A DNA stretch of 64,000 nucleotides from Flavobacteriales bacterium (lineage in GTDB: Bacteria; Bacteroidota; Bacteroidia; Flavobacteriales_E; Vicingaceae): assembly GCA_026196775.1 (NCBI GenBank), contig JAPHUD010000003.1, positions 121,963 through 185,962 of the forward strand, given 5' to 3'. The position numbers and the translations under genes were made by a program. The stretch's first letter is position 1. Each line of letters opens with the position of its first letter. Below, one piece after another: positions 27,618 to 37,152 of this stretch. A model generated the notes under the pieces. It was not told the DNA's origin and did not search any database. It saw nothing but the letters and a program-made list of their open reading frames with translations.

Positions 27618-28643
27618 TTATGCATTTGCATTTTCTACTCGTTCATATTTTTCAATCATCTCGAAAACTTTATTCACCATATTTTTAGAACCCATTAAAG
27701 CAGGAACTCGTTGGTGCAAAGAAGTTGGTTTAATATCCATAATTCTTTCTTTGCCTGTAGAAGCAATTCCACCAGCTTGCTCAACAATAAATGCCATAGG
27801 GTTACATTCATAAATTAAACGCAATTTACCATTAGGAGAACCAGCTGTTGCAGGATAACAAAATACACCACCTTTAATAAGATTTCTATGTATATCAGCA
27901 ACCATAGAAGCAATATATCTGCAAGAGTATGGTCTACCTGTTGAAGGGTCTTTTTCTTTTACCCAATCACAATATTTTTGAAGTCCTTTTGAAAAAGTAT
28001 TGTAATTTCCTTCATTAAAAGAATATAACCTACCATCATCAGGAGATTTTATATCGGGATGAGAGAGGCAAAACTCACCTATAGATGGATCTAACGTAAA
28101 ACCGTTAACACCTTTACCTGTGGTATAAACTAACATGGTAGAAGAACCATAAATAACATATCCGGCAGCAACTTGTTTGTTACCTTCTTGTAAAAAATCT
28201 TCTAATTGAGCAGGCCCTTCTTTGCTAACTCTTCTGTAAATGGAAAAAATAGTTCCTATAGAAACATTAACATCAATATTAGAAGAACCATCTAAAGGGT
28301 CAAAAGCAACTACATATTTCCCTTTGTGAGAAATTTCATTATCAAAAGCCATGAAATCATCATTTTCTTCGGAAGCTATACCACAAACTTCAGCTCCATA
28401 TCTAAAAGCGTTTATAAATTGATTGTCGGCATAAACATCTAGTTTTTGTTGGTCTTCACCTTGAATGTTTTCGCTTCCGGCTTTACCTAAAATATTGCCT
28501 AAACCAGCTCTTCTAACTTCTTTATTAATAATTTTAGCCGCAACACCTATATCGTTTAATAATCTGGTTAATTCTCCTGAAGCATAAGGAAAATCAGCTT
28601 GTCTTTCTAAAATAAATTCGTTGAGGGTTGTAAAATTGGTCAT
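27618..28643 (-). CDS. fbp: class I fructose-1,6-bisphosphatase
   Basis: At 341 residues with the metal and substrate motifs [21 protein letters not shown] near residue 112 and the sugar-binding region GNYNTFSKG near 205; this is FBPase class I, the committed enzyme of gluconeogenesis. It is the upstream gene of the MORN-repeat gene, with a 13-base gap. Confidence 0.96.
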   Translation of the reverse strand: MTNFTTLNEFILERQADFPYASGELTRLLNDIGVAAKIINKEVRRAGLGNILGKAGSENIQGEDQQKLDVYADNQFINAFRYGAEVCGIASEENDDFMAFDNEISHKGKYVVAFDPLDGSSNIDVNVSIGTIFSIYRRVSKEGPAQLEDFLQEGNKQVAAGYVIYGSSTMLVYTTGKGVNGFTLDPSIGEFCLSHPDIKSPDDGRLYSFNEGNYNTFSKGLQKYCDWVKEKDPSTGRPYSCRYIASMVADIHRNLIKGGVFCYPATAGSPNGKLRLIYECNPMAFIVEQAGGIASTGKERIMDIKPTSLHQRVPALMGSKNMVNKVFEMIEKYERVENANA

Positions 28644-28701
28644 AATACTATTTTTTCTAATTACAAAGAAATGAAATTATCGTGAATTAACTCAGTTTTA
28701 C

Positions 28702-28709
28702 TACTTTTG
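28702..28709 (+). promoter_or_regulatory. -7 box for the GNAT gene, close to the ATG
   Basis: TACTTTTG is an exact TAnnTTTG match, but it ends only 4 bases before the ATG at 28714. If it is used, the transcript would be nearly leaderless; otherwise the match is accidental. Confidence 0.35.
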
Positions 28710-28713
28710 TTTT

Positions 28714-29163
28714 ATGGAAATAACAATAAGAAAAGCTACAAAAAACGACTTGCCTGAAGTACTAAATTTAATTAAAGAACTTGCTCTTTTTGAAAAACAA
28801 CCACAAGAAGTTACTATTACACTTGAACAGTTAGAACAAGATGGCTTTGGAGAACATCCTTTATATTGGATAATATTAGCAGAAAATAATGGTGAAATTG
28901 TGGGGATGTCTTTTTATTATATTCGCTATTCAACTTGGAAAGGAAGGTGCTTATACTTAGAAGATTTGGTAGTAAAAGAAGCATATAAGCAAAAAGGAAT
29001 TGGTTCATTACTTTTTAAAGCTACTTTAGATGCTGCTAAAGAAATGAATGCTAAATTAATGACTTGGCAAGTGTTAGACTGGAATGAATCTGCTATCGAA
29101 TTTTATAAAAAGTTTAATGCAGAATTAGATGCAGAATGGTTAAATGGGAAAATAAGATTTTAA
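28714..29163 (+). CDS. GNAT N-acetyltransferase (SSAT/thialysine type)
   Basis: A 149-residue GCN5-related acetyltransferase with the acetyl-CoA loop QKGIGSLLFKATLDAAKE near residue 95 and the start MEITIRKATKNDLPEVLNLI. The opening and the segment LYLEDLVVKEAYKQKGIG match the spermidine/spermine or thialysine acetyltransferase subgroup, but the substrate cannot be fixed by sequence alone. It lies 15 bases before the aspartate kinase gene. Confidence 0.88.
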   Translation: MEITIRKATKNDLPEVLNLIKELALFEKQPQEVTITLEQLEQDGFGEHPLYWIILAENNGEIVGMSFYYIRYSTWKGRCLYLEDLVVKEAYKQKGIGSLLFKATLDAAKEMNAKLMTWQVLDWNESAIEFYKKFNAELDAEWLNGKIRF

Positions 29164-29178
29164 TATTAAATTTTACAA

Positions 29179-30444
29179 ATGTTGAAAGTATTTAAGTTTG
29201 GCGGAGCTTCTGTTAAAGATGCTCAAGCAGTAATAAATGTAGGAAAGGTAATTCAACTTTATGATGAACCGCTTATTATTGTAATTTCTGCTATGGGTAA
29301 AACCACCAATGCATTAGAAGAGTTGGTAAATGCTTATTACTTTAAAGATGGAGAAGTTTCTATATTATTAGAAAAGGTGAAAAAGTTTCATTTTGACATA
29401 ATGAACGAACTTTTTGAAAATAAAAATCATCAGGTTTATACAGATATACATAATACCTTTGTAGAAATAGAGTGGGAGGTAGAGGAGGAGCCTCAAAGAA
29501 CTTACGATTATGTGTATGACCAAATTGTTTCAGTTGGTGAACTACTTTCCACTAAAATTGTAAGTGCTTACCTTAACGAGGTTAATATTAATAATCACTG
29601 GATAGATGCGAGGGCTTTAATCCAAACAGATAATTCTTACAGAAATGCTAATATAGATTGGAAACTTTCCACTGAATTGATTCAATCTACTATTCCAAAA
29701 GTAATTAAAGGTGATAATAAATATGTGATTACACAAGGTTTTATTGGAGCAAGTTCAGAGAATTTTACCACTACTTTGGGAAGAGAAGGTTCAGATTTTT
29801 CTGCAGCTATTTTAGCTCATTGTTTAGGAGCAGAAAGTGTTACTATTTGGAAAGATGTTCCTGGAATGTTAAATGCCGACCCGAAATGGTTTGATGATAC
29901 CCAACAGTTAGAACACATATCCTATCATGAAGCGGTAGAGCTAGCTTATTATGGAGCAACAGTAATTCATCCAAAAACCATTAAACCACTCCAAAATAAA
30001 AAAATTCCGTTATATGTAAAATCTTTTTTAGAACCAGCACTTAAAGGAACATTAATAGATGAACATACAGAAGGTGATAAATTAATACCTTCATTTATAT
30101 TTAAAATGAACCAAGTGTTGATTTCTATATCTGCTAAAGACTATTCTTTTATTGTAGAAGATAATTTAAGTCAAATATTTAGTCAGCTTTCAGTAAATAA
30201 AATTACAGTTAACATGATGCAGAATGCGGCTATTAGTTTTTCTATATGTATAGATTTTAATCCATTTACCACTATGGGATTTATTGAGGAATTACAAAAA
30301 GATTATCATGTGCTTTACAATAAAAATTTAGAATTAGTTACTGTTCGTCATTATGATGAAGCTACTATAAAAAGAGTAACTGCAAATAAAAATATTTTAG
30401 TAGAACAAAAAAGTAGAAACACAGCTCGTTTTGTAATGAAATAA
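29179..30444 (+). CDS. aspartate kinase
   Basis: The 421-residue protein has the kinase start VFKFGGASVKDAQ, the IVISAMGKTTNALE block and GREGSDFSAAILAH near residue 200, with the C-terminal ACT part (from about residue 310) shorter and less conserved than in LysC of Escherichia coli. It phosphorylates aspartate, the first step toward lysine, threonine and methionine. No homoserine dehydrogenase domain is fused. A tandem heptamer repeat follows the stop. Confidence 0.93.
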   Translation: MLKVFKFGGASVKDAQAVINVGKVIQLYDEPLIIVISAMGKTTNALEELVNAYYFKDGEVSILLEKVKKFHFDIMNELFENKNHQVYTDIHNTFVEIEWEVEEEPQRTYDYVYDQIVSVGELLSTKIVSAYLNEVNINNHWIDARALIQTDNSYRNANIDWKLSTELIQSTIPKVIKGDNKYVITQGFIGASSENFTTTLGREGSDFSAAILAHCLGAESVTIWKDVPGMLNADPKWFDDTQQLEHISYHEAVELAYYGATVIHPKTIKPLQNKKIPLYVKSFLEPALKGTLIDEHTEGDKLIPSFIFKMNQVLISISAKDYSFIVEDNLSQIFSQLSVNKITVNMMQNAAISFSICIDFNPFTTMGFIEELQKDYHVLYNKNLELVTVRHYDEATIKRVTANKNILVEQKSRNTARFVMK

Positions 30445-30447
30445 ATT

Positions 30448-30486
30448 TAATGAATAATGAATAATGAATAATGAATAATGAATAAT
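30448..30486. repeat. tandem heptamer repeat TAATGAA, about 5.5 copies
   Basis: Five exact copies of TAATGAA plus a partial copy fill most of the gap between the convergent aspartate kinase and DUF423 genes. The array starts 4 bases after the kinase stop and ends 6 bases before the DUF423 stop. It is a candidate variable-number repeat; a role in termination is not apparent. Confidence 0.85.
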
Positions 30487-30491
30487 AGCTA

Positions 30492-30902
30492 CTAATTTTG
30501 TTTTGGTAATTTAATTTTTAATCCACCTATCAAAATAAATAGCCAACCTACAATAATTAAGCTTCCACCAATTGGTGTAATTGGACCTGCCAATCTTAAT
30601 ATTTCAATTTCTAATATGTTTTTTAGAGTAAGTAAATAAATTGATCCTGAAAATAGTATTACCCCCCAAAACACAAATTGAGCAGCTCTATTAAAAAAAG
30701 CATGATTGATTTTTAATGAAATTAAAAATAAAATTATCAATACCAATGCATGATACATTTGATAACGCACTCCCGTTTCAAAGGAAGCCAATTGTTCTGG
30801 TGATAATACTTCTTTTAAAGCATGTGCTCCAAAAGCACCTAAAACTACAGCTAACCCACCTAAGATTGAGCCTTTTATTAACATAGATTTTTTCATTGAC
30901 AT
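30492..30902 (-). CDS. DUF423 family small membrane protein (YgdD type)
   Basis: The chosen ATG gives 136 residues with four membrane helices; the first, GSILGGLAVVLGAFGAHALK, and the HALVLIILFLISL block are typical of DUF423. An upstream ATG at 30935 would add 11 non-conserved residues. Function of the family is not known; it is common in Gram-negative bacteria. Confidence 0.88.
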   Translation of the reverse strand: MSMKKSMLIKGSILGGLAVVLGAFGAHALKEVLSPEQLASFETGVRYQMYHALVLIILFLISLKINHAFFNRAAQFVFWGVILFSGSIYLLTLKNILEIEILRLAGPITPIGGSLIIVGWLFILIGGLKIKLPKQN

Positions 30903-30998
30903 TATTATTAATTTATTGTTAGTAAAATTCCCCATTTTTATGGAGATAAGTTTTAAATTTTTAGCGAATTTCGAGGTTAATTGTTATAAAAAATTATC

Positions 30999-32345
30999 AT
31001 GAGAAAAATTCTTATTATAGGGGCTGGAAGATCAACATCATCGTTAGTTCAATATTTATTGTTTAATGCTGAAAACGAAAATTGGTTTGTAACCATTGCA
31101 GATCAATCTAAAGAATTAGCAGTAAAATCTTCCAATAACCATGATAAAGCTAAAGCAGTTGCATTTGATGTAAATAATGAAGAGGAAAGAAACCGTTTGA
31201 TTGATGAGAATGATATTATTATTTCTATGCTTCCAGCTCACATGCATATTTCTGTAGCAAAAGATTGTATTCGATTAAAAAAACATATGGTTACGGCTTC
31301 TTATGTTTCTAAAGAAATGAAAGCATTAAAACAAGAGGCTATCGATGCTGGTGTGGTTATAATGAATGAAATTGGTGTTGACCCAGGTATTGACCATCTT
31401 TCTGCTATGCGTTTAATTAATGAAATTAGAGAAAATGGTGGTGAATTAGAAGCTTTTGAAACCTTTACTGGTGGCTTGATAGCTCCCGAAAGTGATAATA
31501 ACCCTTGGAATTATAAATTTACTTGGAATCCAAGAAATGTAGTTTTGGCAGGACAAGGAACTGTAAAATTTATTCAAAATCATAAATACAAATATATTCC
31601 TTATCATAAATTATTTAGAAGAACTGAAATAATAGATATTGATGGACACGGAAAGTTTGAAGGATATGCTAATAGAGATTCTTTGCAATACAGAGGAATT
31701 TACGGATTAGAAGATATTCCTACTATGTATAGAGGAACACTTAGAAAACCTGGTTTTTGTAGAGCTTGGGATGTTTTTGTGCAATTAGGTGCAACTGACG
31801 ATTCTTATATTATGGAAGGTTCTGAAAATATGACAAACAGAGAGTTTATTAATTCATTTTTGGCGTATAACGAGACCGATTCTGTAGAATTGAAATTTAA
31901 ACATTACTTAAATATTCGTCAGGATGATGTTGATTTGTTTGACAAATTTGTTTGGTTAGGTATTTTTGAAGATACTAAAATAGGTATGAAAGATGCTACT
32001 CCAGCACAAATTCTTCAACATATTTTAGAACAAAAACTATCACTTTCTCCAAACGATAAAGATATGATAGTAATGTGGCACAGGTTCTTATTCAAACAGG
32101 ATGGTAAATTTAAAGAAATTCACTCTTCTATGGTGGTTAAAGGTGATGACCAAACCTATACAGCCATGGCAAAAACAGTCGGACTTCCTGTTGCGATAGC
32201 AACAAAAATGATATTAAATAAAGTAATTACAACTCCAGGGGTTCATGTACCAATTTTGAAAGAAATTTATGAACCAATTTTAAATGAATTAGAAAATTAT
32301 GGAATTCACTTTCAAGAAAAAGAAGTAAATCCACGTTTTTATTAA
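30999..32345 (+). CDS. saccharopine dehydrogenase-type oxidoreductase
   Basis: A 448-residue protein with an N-terminal Rossmann fold (ILIIGAGRSTSSLVQYLL) and the saccharopine dehydrogenase C-terminal fold (EIGVDPGIDHLSAMRLI near residue 125, and FCRAWDVFVQLGATD). It resembles the glutamate-forming saccharopine reductase of lysine catabolism, but no lysine-ketoglutarate reductase partner lies next to it. Alternative: a spermidine or carboxynorspermidine synthase-like enzyme of the same fold. It is followed 36 bases later by mqnB. Confidence 0.82.
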   Translation: MRKILIIGAGRSTSSLVQYLLFNAENENWFVTIADQSKELAVKSSNNHDKAKAVAFDVNNEEERNRLIDENDIIISMLPAHMHISVAKDCIRLKKHMVTASYVSKEMKALKQEAIDAGVVIMNEIGVDPGIDHLSAMRLINEIRENGGELEAFETFTGGLIAPESDNNPWNYKFTWNPRNVVLAGQGTVKFIQNHKYKYIPYHKLFRRTEIIDIDGHGKFEGYANRDSLQYRGIYGLEDIPTMYRGTLRKPGFCRAWDVFVQLGATDDSYIMEGSENMTNREFINSFLAYNETDSVELKFKHYLNIRQDDVDLFDKFVWLGIFEDTKIGMKDATPAQILQHILEQKLSLSPNDKDMIVMWHRFLFKQDGKFKEIHSSMVVKGDDQTYTAMAKTVGLPVAIATKMILNKVITTPGVHVPILKEIYEPILNELENYGIHFQEKEVNPRFY

Positions 32346-32381
32346 TTCCCCTAAGAGAAACTTTTAAAATCAAATTAAAAA

Positions 32382-33062
32382 ATGAATGTACTACTAGTTT
32401 CAGCAACTTATTTAGAGATAGACCCTTTATTAACCCAATTTAAATTTATAAAACAGTCTAACCAAAAATTAAGACATTATGAATTTAAAAACCATCATAT
32501 AGATGTATTAATTCCAGGAGTAGGAATGACTTTTACTGCTTATTGGTTAGGAAAAACCTTAACATCTAAGATGTATGATGTGGCTATTAATGTTGGTTTA
32601 GCAGGTGCTTTCGATGATTCAATAAAAACAGGAGAAGTAGTTAATGTTATTGTTGACAGGATTTCCGAATTAGGTGCTGAAGACGGAGAAAAGTTTTTAT
32701 CATTAATTGATATGGACTTATTAGAAGACGAAGATTTTACGCTTCAAAATGGAGAAATGATAAACACTATTCCGATTGAAAATACGGTTTCTGATTCATT
32801 AAAAAAAGTAAAAGGTATTACTGTTAATACTACCCATGGAGATGATGATTCTATTGAAAAAGTAAAGCGTTTATTTCACCCACAAATAGAAACTATGGAA
32901 GGAGCAGCTTTTCTATATGCCTGCTTGTTAGAAGGCATTCCTTGTCTGCAACTTAGAGCTATATCTAATAAAGTAGAAAGAAGAAATAAAGATAATTGGA
33001 ATATTAAACTGGCAGTGAAAAATCTTACAGAAAAATCTATAGAGATATTAAGAACTTTATAA
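32382..33062 (+). CDS. mqnB: futalosine hydrolase
   Basis: A 226-residue nucleoside phosphorylase-fold enzyme with the family blocks LVSATYLEIDPLL, NVGLAGAFDDSIKTGEVVNV near residue 70 and ETMEGAAFLYACLLEGIPCLQL near 170, which match MqnB. It hydrolyses futalosine in the alternative menaquinone pathway, expected in this clade, where menaquinone is the respiratory quinone. Its 3' end overlaps the convergent pcm gene by 6 bases. Confidence 0.88.
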   Translation: MNVLLVSATYLEIDPLLTQFKFIKQSNQKLRHYEFKNHHIDVLIPGVGMTFTAYWLGKTLTSKMYDVAINVGLAGAFDDSIKTGEVVNVIVDRISELGAEDGEKFLSLIDMDLLEDEDFTLQNGEMINTIPIENTVSDSLKKVKGITVNTTHGDDDSIEKVKRLFHPQIETMEGAAFLYACLLEGIPCLQLRAISNKVERRNKDNWNIKLAVKNLTEKSIEILRTL

Positions 33063-33707
33063 ATCTCTTCCTTTTTCTTTTAAAAGAGGAACAAACCTAA
33101 AAGTTCCCAATTCGGTAGTTTCAAAATTATTCTCATCAATTTTTACTATTTTCTTCATAATTTGATGATCTTCATTATCAACAGGAATAACCATAATTCC
33201 ACCAATAGCAAGTTGTTTTAGTAAATTTTCTGGAACGTAAGGAGCTCCGGCAGTTACAATAATTTTATTAAAAGGAGCATAAGTTGGTAAACCAAGATAG
33301 CCATCTCCATAAAAAAGTTTAGCATTATAACCTAACTTAGGAAGAAATTCTTTGGTTCTATCGTATAATGCTTTTTGTCTTTCAATTGAAAAAACTTTAG
33401 CTCCCAATTCTAATAAAACAGCAGTTTGGTAGCCAGATCCTGTTCCTATTTCTAACACCTTATCTCTAGGTTTAATTTCTAAAGTTTGAGTTTGAAAAGC
33501 AACAGTATAAGGTTGAGATATGGTTTGTCCTGAGCCAATAGGGAAAGGTTTATCTTCATAAGCAAACTGATGAAGAGCAGTGTCTGCAATAAATAAATGC
33601 CTAGGGATATTAGCAATAGCGTCTAAAACTTTAGAATCTGTAATGCCTTTTTTTGCTAAAATCTCTGTTAGTTTTTTTCTTAAACCTTTATGCCTATAAC
33701 TATCCAT
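33057..33707 (-). CDS. pcm: protein-L-isoaspartate O-methyltransferase
   Basis: A 216-residue SAM-dependent methyltransferase that repairs isoaspartyl residues. Motif I is VLEIGTGSGYQTAVLLELGA near residue 83; the substrate region GSGQTISQPYTVAFQ lies just before it, and GGIMVIPV lies near the C-terminus. Convergent with mqnB, overlapping by 6 bases. Confidence 0.94.
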   Translation of the reverse strand: MDSYRHKGLRKKLTEILAKKGITDSKVLDAIANIPRHLFIADTALHQFAYEDKPFPIGSGQTISQPYTVAFQTQTLEIKPRDKVLEIGTGSGYQTAVLLELGAKVFSIERQKALYDRTKEFLPKLGYNAKLFYGDGYLGLPTYAPFNKIIVTAGAPYVPENLLKQLAIGGIMVIPVDNEDHQIMKKIVKIDENNFETTELGTFRFVPLLKEKGRDL

Positions 33708-33838
33708 ATCTGTTTTTATTAAGGATTACAAAGTAAGTATTCTTTAACATAAAAACAGCATAAAAAAGAGTCTATATTATTAAAATTCGAGTGTTAATAA
33801 GAATTTGTTTTATCAAACACAAGCTAGTAACTATGCAC

Positions 33839-33846
33839 TATTTTTG
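33839..33846 (+). promoter_or_regulatory. -7 box for the Gfo/Idh-like gene
   Basis: TATTTTTG is an exact TAnnTTTG match, 17 bases upstream of the ATG. A TTTG 31 bases further upstream (33804-33807) is too far for the usual -33/-7 spacing, so only the -7 position is supported. Confidence 0.35.
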
Positions 33847-33863
33847 TTTTAAAATTATTTTAG

Positions 33864-34799
33864 ATGTTAAAGATAGGTCTAGTAGGTTCAGCATATTTAA
33901 TAGAAAAGCATATTGATTCTATAGTAAGATCAATTAATTTTCAATTAGTTGGTTTCTATAATACAAATGTAAACAGTGGTACAAAACTACCTTCATCTAT
34001 TGTTAATCAATATGAATATTATGATTTGGATGAGTTGCTACATCAAACACAAGCAATTTATTTATTTAGTCTTTCCGAAGATATCAGAATGCCTATAACG
34101 ATTCAGGTAATTAAATCTGCAAATCATCTACTAATAGATAAATCTAATATTAAATCAACTATAGAAGCAAAACAGTTACTTGATTTAGCAGAGGAAGCTG
34201 GTGTGATAACCCAGATGAGTAATATTTCAGCTTTATCACCTCTATATAAGGCATCAAAAGAACACCTTGCACAACCAATATTAATAGAATCAATTACCAA
34301 TATTCATTATAAAAACAAATCAGCTTACTTACTTAATGATTTATTATGTGATGAGTTGAGCATGATAATCAATACAGTTAATGCTAACTTAAAAAAAGTA
34401 ACAACTACTGGTGTAGATATTTCTAACAGGTTTCCGGAAGTAATTAATGCATTGTTAGAGTTTGATAATGGTTGTAATGCCTCTATTACAATTAACACTG
34501 TTGCTGATGATGATAAAAAGACCATTATTTTTTATAACGCTGGTGCAACAACTACTGTTGATTTTTTAGATAATAAAATTAAAAAGGTTTACGCTTTAGA
34601 TAACCAAAAAGATTTTTCTGAAAAAGAGATTGAAATAATAGATAATAGTCAGTTAAATATTGAATTAGCAGCTATTTCAGAAAGTATAAAGCAACAAAAA
34701 AGTATATCAACAGATTTACATGATATGCTTAAAATTCATGAAATTCTAAATAAAATTTCAGAAAAGCTAAAAATTAACCTCACTTTAATTCAAGATTGA
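33864..34799 (+). CDS. Gfo/Idh/MocA-like oxidoreductase
   Basis: The 311-residue protein starts with a Rossmann-type KIGLVGSAYLIEKHIDSIV and has a typical NAD-binding and C-terminal beta-sheet layout (QMSNISALSPLYKASKEHL). The family oxidises or epimerises sugars and other hydroxy compounds. The conserved EKP lysine appears as DKSNI (residues 92-96), a degenerate form, so catalytic competence is uncertain. Genome context (lipoproteins, a phosphosugar transferase, a glycosyltransferase) suggests a sugar substrate. Confidence 0.75.
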   Translation: MLKIGLVGSAYLIEKHIDSIVRSINFQLVGFYNTNVNSGTKLPSSIVNQYEYYDLDELLHQTQAIYLFSLSEDIRMPITIQVIKSANHLLIDKSNIKSTIEAKQLLDLAEEAGVITQMSNISALSPLYKASKEHLAQPILIESITNIHYKNKSAYLLNDLLCDELSMIINTVNANLKKVTTTGVDISNRFPEVINALLEFDNGCNASITINTVADDDKKTIIFYNAGATTTVDFLDNKIKKVYALDNQKDFSEKEIEIIDNSQLNIELAAISESIKQQKSISTDLHDMLKIHEILNKISEKLKINLTLIQD

Positions 34800-34807
34800 T
34801 ATTTTTG
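34800..34807 (+). promoter_or_regulatory. -7 box upstream of the lipoprotein gene
   Basis: TATTTTTG matches TAnnTTTG and lies directly behind the stop of the Gfo/Idh-like gene, 48 bases before the next start. Confidence 0.35.
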
Positions 34808-34855
34808 CACAATAATTAATGTTTATAAAGCGTTAGGAGTTTAATTTTTTCAGAT

Positions 34856-35737
34856 TTGCACTATATCAAAAAAAATAGCTTAGTTAATAAGTTTAAAGCC
34901 GCATTTTATATTGTTGTTTTAATAATAACTAATAGTTGCTCCAAAGATAATTTTGAAGCAAAAGTCCCATCATATATTACCATAGATAACTTTACGGTAA
35001 CTTCAAATTATGCAGTTCATGGTTCTAGTTCATCAAATATTACTGATGTTTGGGTTTATATAAATGATGATTTAGTAGGTACTTATGAGCTACCAGCAAG
35101 GTTTCCTGTTATTAAAGAGGGAACTTATAATGTTAAGTTTTATGCAGGAATAAAAGATAATGGAGTAAGTGGACTGAGGGAACGTTATTTATTTTACACA
35201 CCACATGAAGAGCAAATAACTTTTGAGAAAGGTAAAGAAATAAAAATAGAACCTAAGGTTAGTTATATAAGCTCTACAAAAACGGCATGGTTAGAAGATT
35301 TTGAATCTCCATCTACTTCGTTTACTTATTCTACAGGAAGTGATACTATTATAAACAAAACAAATACATCTGTTTTTGAGGGTAATGCTTCCGGGTACGT
35401 TTATCTTCAATCTTATATGGATTTTTTTGAAGCAAAATCTCCAGTTTTTTCAAATGTATCATCATTAGGTAGTCCTGTTTATTTAGAGTTAAATTTTAAA
35501 ACTAACGAACCCATTTTAGTGGGCTTAAAAACAGATGATGATAATATTGGCATTGTAAATTTGAATACAACCTCCACATGGAAAAAAATATACATTAATT
35601 TAACTCCAGCCATTAGTCAAAAATCAGCTAACACAAATTTTTATGTGTTCTTTGGAATACAATCTTCTGGTTTAAGTCCTTTTCAAACATCTAACCCTGA
35701 ATTTTATTTAGATAACATTAAAATATTACATTATTAA
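34856..35737 (+). CDS. lipoprotein of unknown function, polysaccharide cluster
   Basis: The start is a TTG, which gives a basic N-terminus, a hydrophobic segment and a lipobox ending at C28 (TNSCSKD). The rest is a beta-rich 265-residue secreted part: residues 40-135 look like an Ig/DUF4397-type beta domain, and residues 150-293 resemble a jelly-roll (AWLEDFESPSTSF opening, ending EFYLDNIKILHY). It is likely an outer-membrane-anchored surface protein. The stop TAA-ATG junction overlaps the next gene. Confidence 0.75.
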   Translation: MHYIKKNSLVNKFKAAFYIVVLIITNSCSKDNFEAKVPSYITIDNFTVTSNYAVHGSSSSNITDVWVYINDDLVGTYELPARFPVIKEGTYNVKFYAGIKDNGVSGLRERYLFYTPHEEQITFEKGKEIKIEPKVSYISSTKTAWLEDFESPSTSFTYSTGSDTIINKTNTSVFEGNASGYVYLQSYMDFFEAKSPVFSNVSSLGSPVYLELNFKTNEPILVGLKTDDDNIGIVNLNTTSTWKKIYINLTPAISQKSANTNFYVFFGIQSSGLSPFQTSNPEFYLDNIKILHY

Positions 35738-37152
35738 TGAATAGAAACTTACAGGTTTTTAGGTACGTAGTGTTAGATGTTTTTTCTGCGGCTTTTGCGT
35801 GGTTTTTATTCTTTATTTTCAGAAAAGAGTATATAGAACCTAATAAATATGGTTTTGATGTCCCTTTAGTTTTTGATGACAATTTTTATTACGGTTTAAT
35901 GGCAGTTCCTCTAGGGTGGTTATTGTTTTATTATATTATTGGTACTTATAATGATGTCTATCGAAAATCTCGTTTAAAGGAATTTGGACAAACATTATTA
36001 GTTTCATTAATAGGTACACTGGTAATCTTTTTTGTTTTATTACTTGATGATGAAATTATTTCCTACAAAGAGTATTACAAACTTTATTTTGCACTTTTTT
36101 TATTACATTTTGTATTAACATCTATAGTTAGGTTTTTACTGTCAACTTATACTGGAAATAGAATCAAAAATCGAAAAATTGGGTTTAATACATTGATTAT
36201 AGGTTCAGGAAATACGGCAGTAGAACTTTTTCAGGAAATGAATAATCAAAAATATTCATCTGGAAACAAAATTATTGGCTTTACCCATATCGAAAAAGGA
36301 CAAGAGTATGAGATGGAAAAACACTTGCCTCATCTAGGTAATTGTGTTGATATTAAGAATGTAATTGAAGAAAATGCTATTGAAGAGGTTATTATTGCTC
36401 CCGAAAAGACTCAACATAATAAATTAGCAGCTATTATCAATGAACTAGAAGCCACTTCAGTCATAATTAAGATAATTCCTGACATGTATGCTATTTTATC
36501 TGGTTCGGTAAAAATGAGTGCTATTTTTGGTACTCCACTTATTGTTATTGAGAATGAAATTATGCCTCCTTGGCAGCGTTCGGTAAAAAGAATGATAGAT
36601 GTTGTTGTTTCACTACTTGTCCTAATTGTTTTTTTTCCTGTTTATTTAGCTACAGCAATTATTGTAGTAAGTACATCAAAAGGAGGAGCATTTTTTGCTC
36701 AGGAAAGAGTTGGTATTCATGGCAAACCGTTTACCATTTATAAATTTAGGTCTATGGTGCGAGATGCCGAAAAAGATGGTCCTGCACTTTCTAGTCAGAA
36801 TGATGTTAGAATTACTAAGTTTGGTAGGTTTATGCGAAAAGTTAGGTTAGATGAAATACCACAATTTTTTAATGTTTTAATTGGGGATATGAGTTTGGTA
36901 GGTCCTCGTCCAGAGAGACAATTTTTTATAGACCAAATTGTTGAACAAGCACCTCATTTTAACCATTTACTGAAAGTTAGACCTGGAATTACCTCTTGGG
37001 GACAAGTAAAATACGGTTATGCCGAAAATGTAAAACAAATGATAGAACGACTAAAATTCGATATTTTATATATAGAAAACATGTCGTTGTTAGTAGATTT
37101 TAAAATTCTTATTTATACTGTTTTAATTGTATTAAAAGGAAGTGGTAAATAA
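35737..37152 (+). CDS. polyprenyl glycosylphosphotransferase (WbaP-type)
   Basis: The 471-residue enzyme has five N-terminal membrane segments, a cytosolic Rossmann domain (TLIIGSGNTAVELFQEM, about 150-260) and a C-terminal bacterial sugar transferase domain with the catalytic-site block FAQERVGIHGKPFTIYKFRS and MSLVGPRPERQFF near residue 385. It transfers a sugar phosphate to undecaprenyl phosphate, the first step in a capsule or exopolysaccharide repeat unit. The GTG of the next gene lies inside its last codons. Confidence 0.9.
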   Translation: MNRNLQVFRYVVLDVFSAAFAWFLFFIFRKEYIEPNKYGFDVPLVFDDNFYYGLMAVPLGWLLFYYIIGTYNDVYRKSRLKEFGQTLLVSLIGTLVIFFVLLLDDEIISYKEYYKLYFALFLLHFVLTSIVRFLLSTYTGNRIKNRKIGFNTLIIGSGNTAVELFQEMNNQKYSSGNKIIGFTHIEKGQEYEMEKHLPHLGNCVDIKNVIEENAIEEVIIAPEKTQHNKLAAIINELEATSVIIKIIPDMYAILSGSVKMSAIFGTPLIVIENEIMPPWQRSVKRMIDVVVSLLVLIVFFPVYLATAIIVVSTSKGGAFFAQERVGIHGKPFTIYKFRSMVRDAEKDGPALSSQNDVRITKFGRFMRKVRLDEIPQFFNVLIGDMSLVGPRPERQFFIDQIVEQAPHFNHLLKVRPGITSWGQVKYGYAENVKQMIERLKFDILYIENMSLLVDFKILIYTVLIVLKGSGK

